Of a stretch of 23,094 bases of DNA, positions 20,501 to 23,094 are shown piece after piece. The stretch spans positions 499,299 through 522,392 of the forward strand of contig BLXT01002115.1 in assembly GCA_019648995.1 (NCBI GenBank), in the 5' to 3' direction. Source of the stretch: Plakobranchus ocellatus (Eukaryota; Mollusca; Gastropoda; Plakobranchidae). A program made the position numbers and the translations under genes. The notes beneath the pieces were generated by a model that was not told the origin of the DNA, searched no databases, and saw nothing but the letters and a program-made list of their open reading frames with translations. Every line of letters starts with the position of its first letter. Positions within the stretch are counted from its first letter, which is position 1.

Positions 20501-22083
20501 GTTCCCACGGTCTAAGAGCTGTGCTTCTCGATAGTCTTCACAAGTCACAGACCTCCAGGTTACTCTGTTTCAGCCATTCACAGCAATTCCCAGCATTCAG
20601 CCAACAAGCCAGCCTTAATACTTCCTATCCAACCTTTCACAACCGTAATCCGTTCATTCATATCTCCATCGTTCATTTTCTCACCCCCACTCACCACTTC
20701 AAATCACATTAAAAAAATAAGAACTGATGAGATCTCAATTCCTGTGTCAATACAAACAGAGATATTACAATCAAACTCTAAATTTTCATGCTTTTGTTTT
20801 AGATGCTCTTAACATAGAACCGCACCTTGAAAGAACGTTAACAGAATTAGACCAAACTAAGATTTATGCAAAAGTGAATAGAAGAAAGGCCTTGAAATTT
20901 GATTCAATAAAAAAATCAATGCCTTAGCCATAGAAAGTGCCAGAAAAAGAAGCAGAGAGTTTACATCCATTATGGGTTGGTACATGATAACCAATGTTTT
21001 AAAGCAGGGCACCGTAATGATAAATGTTTACCTATCTCTTCCAGATATGCCCTCATGTTTTTGAACGGGTGCTGATGTACAGGGCACTCAGCACTGTAAT
21101 GATAATGAATATGTTTACCTATCTCTACCAGATATGCACTCATGTTTTTGAACAGGTGCTGATGTACAGGGCACTCAGCACTGTAATGATAATGAATATG
21201 TTTACCTATCTCTACCAGATATGCCCTTATGTTTTTGAACACAGTGCTGATGTACAGGGCACTCAGCACTGTAATGATAATGAATATGTTTACCTATCTC
21301 TTCCAGATCTGCCCTCATGTTTTTGAACAGGTGCTGATGTACAGGGCACTCAGCACTGTAATAATAATGAATATGTTTACCTATCTCTTCCAGATCTGCC
21401 ATCATGTTTTTGAACACGGTGCTGATGTAAAAGGCAATCAGACCCTCACTTGCAATGTGTTGAAGTGTTTTCGCCAACCGAGGTCTGCGCATGATTTCCT
21501 GGTAGCGAAACAGTTGGCCAGTTTCTTTGTTGAAGAAAACTTCCCTGTGGAGAAACAGAAAAAAAACGCAAACAAAAATCTATAAAAGTAAACGAAAAAT
21601 TAATGAAAGAGCAAAACAAAAGGAGAAAAAAAAAAGTAAACAAAGAATGCGTGATTTCATTAAATATTTTTAAAGACACACACTATACGTATCATTGTAA
21701 AAAAAACAACATAAGATAAAGAGGAAGTTATAGTTGAAGTTATGCTGGTTACTGGGCATGATGCATAAATCACCAGTAAAAGATATAAAAATTAAAATTT
21801 CAAAAAATTTGCTAAACAATTCCAGTCCTCATTAACATGGGACCTTTGACCTTTGCTTGTCCAGGCATTTAGAGTTCAAAGCCGTCTTACCTCAGAGATG
21901 GCTCTGAGGTCAACAGGTCTGCAGCATCCTGGATAGCGTGGTGCAGCCCGATCGGCACAGGGAAACCTTCCTCAGCCATTTTAATCGCTGCCTTAAACAG
22001 AACTGACCAGCGTAGTCTGCCATATTTCTTGTGGGCATGCCAGTAACCTTTCAGCTCTGCAGGTACTGCAATACTGAGTGGAC
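14404..22083 (-). CDS. GGT1-like: Gamma-glutamyltransferase / glutathione hydrolase, C-terminal ~449 codons, 8 exons (5' end outside window)
   Basis: This is an N-terminal nucleophile hydrolase that removes the gamma-glutamyl group from extracellular glutathione and its conjugates; family members are type II membrane proteins cleaved into a large and a small subunit. Eight minus-strand exons join in phase with GT-AG borders. The translation runs from PLSIAVPAELKGYW (large subunit) through ITLDDTLRVMSPPAPSGGPV and LTYHRIIESFKFGYAKRT to ASDYRKGGTPDGF-stop. Expected active-site features are present: nucleophile Thr in GTSHLSV (human Thr381), TSTIN (Asn401), NNEMDDF (Glu420/Asp423), PLSSMCPT (Ser451/452) and GAAGG (Gly473/474). 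The segment from the nucleophile to the stop is about 194 residues, close to the small subunit of human GGT1. The anchor and the conserved NARE arginine would lie in exons beyond the right edge. GGT1, GGT5 or a lineage-specific paralogue cannot be told apart. No frame break is seen. Confidence 0.95.
14614..14769 (-). mobile_element. tRNA-derived SINE (antisense to the plus strand) in the last GGT intron
   Basis: Read on the minus strand it begins with a tRNA-like head GGTGCCACAGTGGCTAGC (A-box-like), followed by GGTCTGAGCCC (a decayed B box) and the body CTGACGGAGGGCCTGAAAGC, and ends with GGCTGGCTATATG. It shares head, body and tail with the copies near 2.8 and 6.3 kb. Flanking CTAATATCTTGGG (14601) and CTAATTTATTGGG (14770) look like a diverged target-site duplication. 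Confidence 0.8.
14950..15325. repeat. Degenerate short-unit tandem repeat (AATAACACCAC-like)
   Basis: Many diverged copies of a roughly 25-bp unit resembling GATAATAAATAACACCAC with a variable tail follow each other through this interval. The copies differ in length and sequence, so the period is approximate. Confidence 0.6.
15348..15470. repeat. 41-bp tandem repeat, three copies
   Basis: Copies start at 15348, 15389 and 15430 and share GCACTTCATTTATGAGGTCT. They are nearly identical, differing at single bases (GATCC versus GACCC, GAGCAC versus GAACAC). The array lies in the last GGT intron, about 90 bp from the exon ending at 15558. Confidence 0.92.
15558..15671 (-). CDS. GGT1-like: GGT exon 7 of those visible (small subunit)
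   Basis: The 114-nt exon encodes TAEHNLWLGKSIKESVDMYR, then LHHQLLPPQLQYEEGSDE, matching GGT's [27 protein letters not shown] block. I placed the acceptor at CCATGTAG before ACTGCAG, because the nearby CTGCAG acceptor would break the reading frame, while this one keeps phase 0 and the exact family length. The donor GAG/GTTTGT is weak but in phase. Confidence 0.9.
15758..16273. mobile_element. Miniature inverted-repeat DNA transposon with a second one nested inside
   Basis: Terminal inverted repeats of 13 bp, CAGTGCTTCTAGT at 15758-15770 and its reverse complement at 16261-16273, are flanked directly by TAACAT on both sides (15752-15757 and 16274-16279), a clean candidate target-site duplication. 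Without the nested insertion the element is about 355 bp. It has no transposase. A plus-strand open frame at 15745-15933 (with CHVADKMTAESG and VCRCALLENV) covers the left part and may be a remnant of a parental coding sequence, but I do not recognise it. Confidence 0.82.
16025..16179. mobile_element. Nested ~155-bp miniature inverted-repeat element
   Basis: A perfect 12-bp inverted repeat, AGGGATGCCAGT at 16026-16037 and reversed at 16167-16178, is bordered by the hexamer TGAAGT at 16019-16024 and 16180-16185. It lies inside the larger element whose ends are at 15758 and 16273, so it inserted later. It has no coding capacity. Confidence 0.8.
16280..17105. other. Rest of the GGT intron between visible exons 6 and 7
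   Basis: AT-rich sequence with no recognised coding, SINE or inverted-repeat ends. A 72-codon plus-strand open frame at 16914-17129 runs into the exon edge and is probably chance. Confidence 0.5.
17106..17361 (-). CDS. GGT1-like: GGT exon 6 of those visible (small subunit, oxyanion hole)
   Basis: The 256-nt exon is preceded by TTATAAG and followed by donor GCTTGG/GTAAGT. It encodes FGAGLRGRRTGIIWNNEMDD, ITNEYGLLPTEANFIKPGK, PLSSMCPTITV and IIGAAGGSKITTTVAW. Active-site segments EMDDF, PLSS and GAAGG are intact. The exon is noticeably richer in G and C than its surroundings. The acceptor lies only ~20 bp from an (A)11 run on the plus strand, which serves as the T-rich polypyrimidine tract on the coding strand. 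Confidence 0.96.
17362..18619. other. GGT intron, no further feature seen
   Basis: The 1.26-kb intron is AT-rich. I found no inverted-repeat element, SINE or coding similarity. Confidence 0.6.
18620..18807 (-). CDS. GGT1-like: GGT exon 5 of those visible: large/small subunit boundary with catalytic Thr
   Basis: The 188-nt exon has acceptor ATATTTCCCAG and donor GGCAG followed by GTGAAT. It encodes LVANLTSKAYADSIRQLI, YYGPSFYTPKTSGTSHLSV and DQDGNAVAVTSTING. The Thr of SGTSHLSV is codon ACA at 18687-18685. By family knowledge it is both the autocleavage site and the nucleophile of the mature enzyme (human Thr381). The Asn of TSTIN corresponds to a substrate-binding residue. Confidence 0.96.
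18808..19152. other. GGT intron, no further feature seen
   Basis: A 345-bp AT-rich intron with a T-rich run near its 5' end on the coding strand. Nothing else is visible. Confidence 0.6.
19153..19289 (-). CDS. GGT1-like: GGT exon 4 of those visible (large subunit)
   Basis: The 137-nt exon has acceptor CTCCATCATCAG and donor ACAGAG followed by GTGAAC. It encodes YKLQPKDVATLEAKV, LTYHRIIESFKFGYAKRTAL and GDEDFVNITE, matching the very conserved GGT block [22 protein letters not shown]. It ends in phase 0. Confidence 0.95.
19290..19841. other. GGT intron, no further feature seen
   Basis: The 552-bp intron contains a 70-codon plus-strand open frame (19369-19581) rich in Lys and without family features; it is most likely chance. 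Confidence 0.55.
19842..19991 (-). CDS. GGT1-like: GGT exon 3 of those visible (large subunit)
   Basis: The 150-nt exon has acceptor TGCTCCAACAG and donor GAGG followed by GTCAGT. It encodes ALVSGRDILTYEVLEKEPLE, then ITLDDTLRVMSPPAPSGGPV and LSFMLNIMEG. It aligns without gaps to the human GGT1 segment containing TAEDLNNY and MPSAPLSGPVLALILNILKG. The last Gly codon is split with the next exon. Confidence 0.94.
19992..21007. other. GGT intron, no further feature seen
   Basis: AT-rich intron sequence between visible exons 2 and 3. Small open frames on the plus strand (20521-20709, 20727-20924) have no recognisable family features. Confidence 0.6.
21008..21428 (-). repeat. 87-bp minisatellite that repeats a GGT exon end and its splice donor (5 copies)
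   Basis: Five copies place a GATAG/GTAAAC-type donor at 21031, 21118, 21205, 21293 and 21380, with periods of 87, 87, 88 and 87 bp. Each unit holds the exon sequence for YISTVFKNMxADLEEI, the donor, about 20 bp of intron ending in TTATCATTACAG, and a short spacer. One-base differences near the CAGCAC segment put some copies in and others out of the YISTVFKN frame. The original is the copy at 21380, fused to the full exon. Confidence 0.93.
21381..21544 (-). CDS. GGT1-like: GGT exon 2 of those visible (large subunit)
   Basis: The 164-nt exon has acceptor TTTCTCCACAG and donor ATAG followed by GTAAAC. It encodes EVFFNKETGQLFRYQEIM, then RPRLAKTLQHIASEGLIAF and ISTVFKNMMADLEEI, matching GGT's CEVF...LPQLADTYETLAIEGAQAFY...QIVKDIQ. 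Its last ~45 nt and the donor recur four more times downstream at an 87-bp period, so the 3' end of this exon sits inside a minisatellite. I chose the donor at 21380 because it is the only one contiguous with the upstream coding sequence, and its phase (one base) joins exactly to the next exon. Confidence 0.92.
21891..22083 (-). CDS. GGT1-like: GGT exon 1 of those visible (large subunit)
   Basis: The 193-nt exon encodes PLSIAVPAELKGYW through AEEGFPVPIGLHHAIQDAAD to the DLLTSEPSL region and matches the GGT stretch GLSVAVPGEIRGY...GFPVGKGL. The acceptor is TCTCCATCCAAG before GTCCAC; the first Gly codon is split with an exon outside the window. The donor is CTGAG followed by GTAAGA and the exon ends two bases into an Arg codon. 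The first ~45 nt of the exon and its acceptor are duplicated 83 bp upstream. Confidence 0.93.
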
Positions 22084-22198
22084 CTTGGATGGAGAGAAGT
22101 GAAAATGGTAAGTAACACAGTACCAGTAACCTTTCAGCTCTGCAGGTACTGCAATACTCAACGGACCTTGGATGGAGAGAAGTGAAAATGGTTAGTAA
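22040..22198 (-). repeat. 83-bp tandem duplication of a GGT splice acceptor and exon start
   Basis: The segment at 22040-22122 recurs from 22123 with an 83-bp offset and near identity. Each copy contains the tract TTCTCTCCATCCAAG and the exon start coding for PLSIAVPAELKGYW. The three substitutions at the start of the coding part (CCACTC versus CCGTTG) are synonymous. As 83 is not a multiple of three, use of the outer acceptor (exon start 22166) would shift the frame and meet a TGA soon after. Confidence 0.93.
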
Positions 22199-22200
22199 GC

Positions 22201-22521
22201 GTAGGCCCACACTGGAGGCAGCAGTTCACATATCCAACAATACAAGTTTTGAAATACTCAAGCCGGCTACTTGTCGAAGTGTTGGAGCTATCTTTTGCGT
22301 TTTACAGCCTGATCTTACGTCAGTGGCTCTGTTGGATAAAGGAAAGGGGGGTGCCATAACATGAATCCTCATAATTCTACTGACGCTGCCACGCAAAACA
22401 CGAGGCCAGTCTTGTTACGCAAATTATCAGGCTAACTTGTCGGTGGGTAGCGCAGAATAACTGCGACATCAGTCCTTCAAGTTAGCCATGACAAGTCGCG
22501 TCGCCTCCAGTGTGGGCCTAC
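22201..22521. mobile_element. Miniature inverted-repeat element (~321 bp) in the GGT intron
   Basis: A perfect 18-bp terminal inverted repeat, TAGGCCCACACTGGAGGC, occurs at 22202-22219 and reversed at 22503-22520; one more base pair at each side also matches. A second internal inverted pair, GGCTAACTTG and CAAGTTAGCC, lies near the right end. No coding capacity is seen. The flanks (TTAGTAAGC and ACTAACTC) give no clear target-site duplication, so the superfamily is not assigned. Confidence 0.75.
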
Positions 22522-23094
22522 ACTAACTCACGGAGGGTGTGTGAGTGAACTCTCACCTTGGCTTATACTCTACTGTCATACTCAGCAAACAGGGAGAAAA
22601 GAAAACGGTGCCTGACAAGGCTGATTTTGAAAGAAGTTATGCATTACTTTTTTTTAAAACCCTAACATTTATATGATCCAGATGTATCATGCATTGGCCA
22701 TTATAAGTTGAACTGTTTGAGGGCATAAGTGGTGCAGTTTAAGCAAACTTGCTCCACAATTTGGAGGGACCTTTTTGATGTGCCATTCAAAATGTCCTTT
22801 TCACCAACATTATATATCTGTATGGTTTTGCAGCTCACCCACTTAGAGGTGACCTTACACAGGAAAACGCTGCTGGTCAGAGAAATGATGTCCCTGCACA
22901 GTTTACATCAAAATGAAGAAGTTTTGCCGAAGGAGCAACGGTAATCAATATTGGTACAGTCTTGTCAGAATTCTCAGGGTTTCATGTTCAAGTTTTCTCC
23001 TAACCTTTGAGGGCTTTTGACATCGACTAATTGCATTTAAAATGTAAAAAAAAAAAAACTTTAAAAAAAAAAAAAAAAACTAAACATCCTCCTT
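22522..23094. other. Intron or upstream sequence without recognised coding
   Basis: I searched the minus strand for the preceding GGT exon (NARE and upstream motifs) and did not find it. A short plus-strand open stretch at 22729-22941 matches nothing I know. The end is rich in poly(A) runs. Confidence 0.5.

Noticed and set aside
22840-22944. Plus-strand open stretch after a TTTTGCAG acceptor-like sequence
   Set aside because: No recognisable family motif and opposite in strand to GGT; evidence too thin to call an exon.
1-23094. CRISPR array, bacterial operon or prophage
   Set aside because: The split GGT gene with GT-AG introns and SINEs show animal nuclear DNA; the tandem arrays have no spacer-repeat structure.

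Overview
The window looks like nuclear DNA of an invertebrate animal. It is AT-rich, its one well-conserved gene is split by GT-AG introns, and the rest is thick with tRNA-derived SINEs, short inverted-repeat DNA transposons, minisatellites and decayed transposon-type coding sequence. The mix would suit a mollusc or another marine invertebrate, but nothing here fixes the phylum.

Right part (about 13.8-23.1 kb, minus strand): the C-terminal three quarters of a gamma-glutamyltransferase (glutathione hydrolase) gene. Eight coding exons join in phase with no frame breaks: 22083-21891, 21544-21381, 19991-19842, 19289-19153, 18807-18620, 17361-17106, 15671-15558 and 14550-14404. They give about 449 codons ending at a TAA. 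The catalytic Thr, the PLSSMCPT oxyanion-hole segment and the DDF and GAAGG motifs are all present, so the enzyme should be functional. The 5' exons, with the membrane anchor, lie beyond the right edge. A canonical AATAAA lies 570 nt past the stop.

The splice junctions around the second visible exon have been tandemly copied: an 87-bp array repeats its 3' end and donor five times, and an 83-bp duplication repeats the acceptor and start of the exon before it. The introns also hold a SINE, a 41-bp minisatellite, a pair of nested miniature transposons with matching target-site duplications, and another inverted-repeat element.

Middle part (about 9.5-13.2 kb, plus strand): decayed coding sequence. 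A frame-shifted gene of the DUF7869 type (transposon-associated, common in invertebrates) carries a 137-bp internal duplication and a triplicated 64-bp C-terminal segment. It is followed by a two-exon open frame I do not recognise, then a charged coiled-coil-like stretch with a PHD-like zinc finger.

Left part (1-9.5 kb): mostly AT-rich DNA without recognisable genes. It holds two SINE copies (one with a 12-bp target-site duplication), a pogo/Tigger-type miniature element, a long diverged inverted repeat (3949-5227) and a compact 24-bp-stem hairpin near 7.2 kb.
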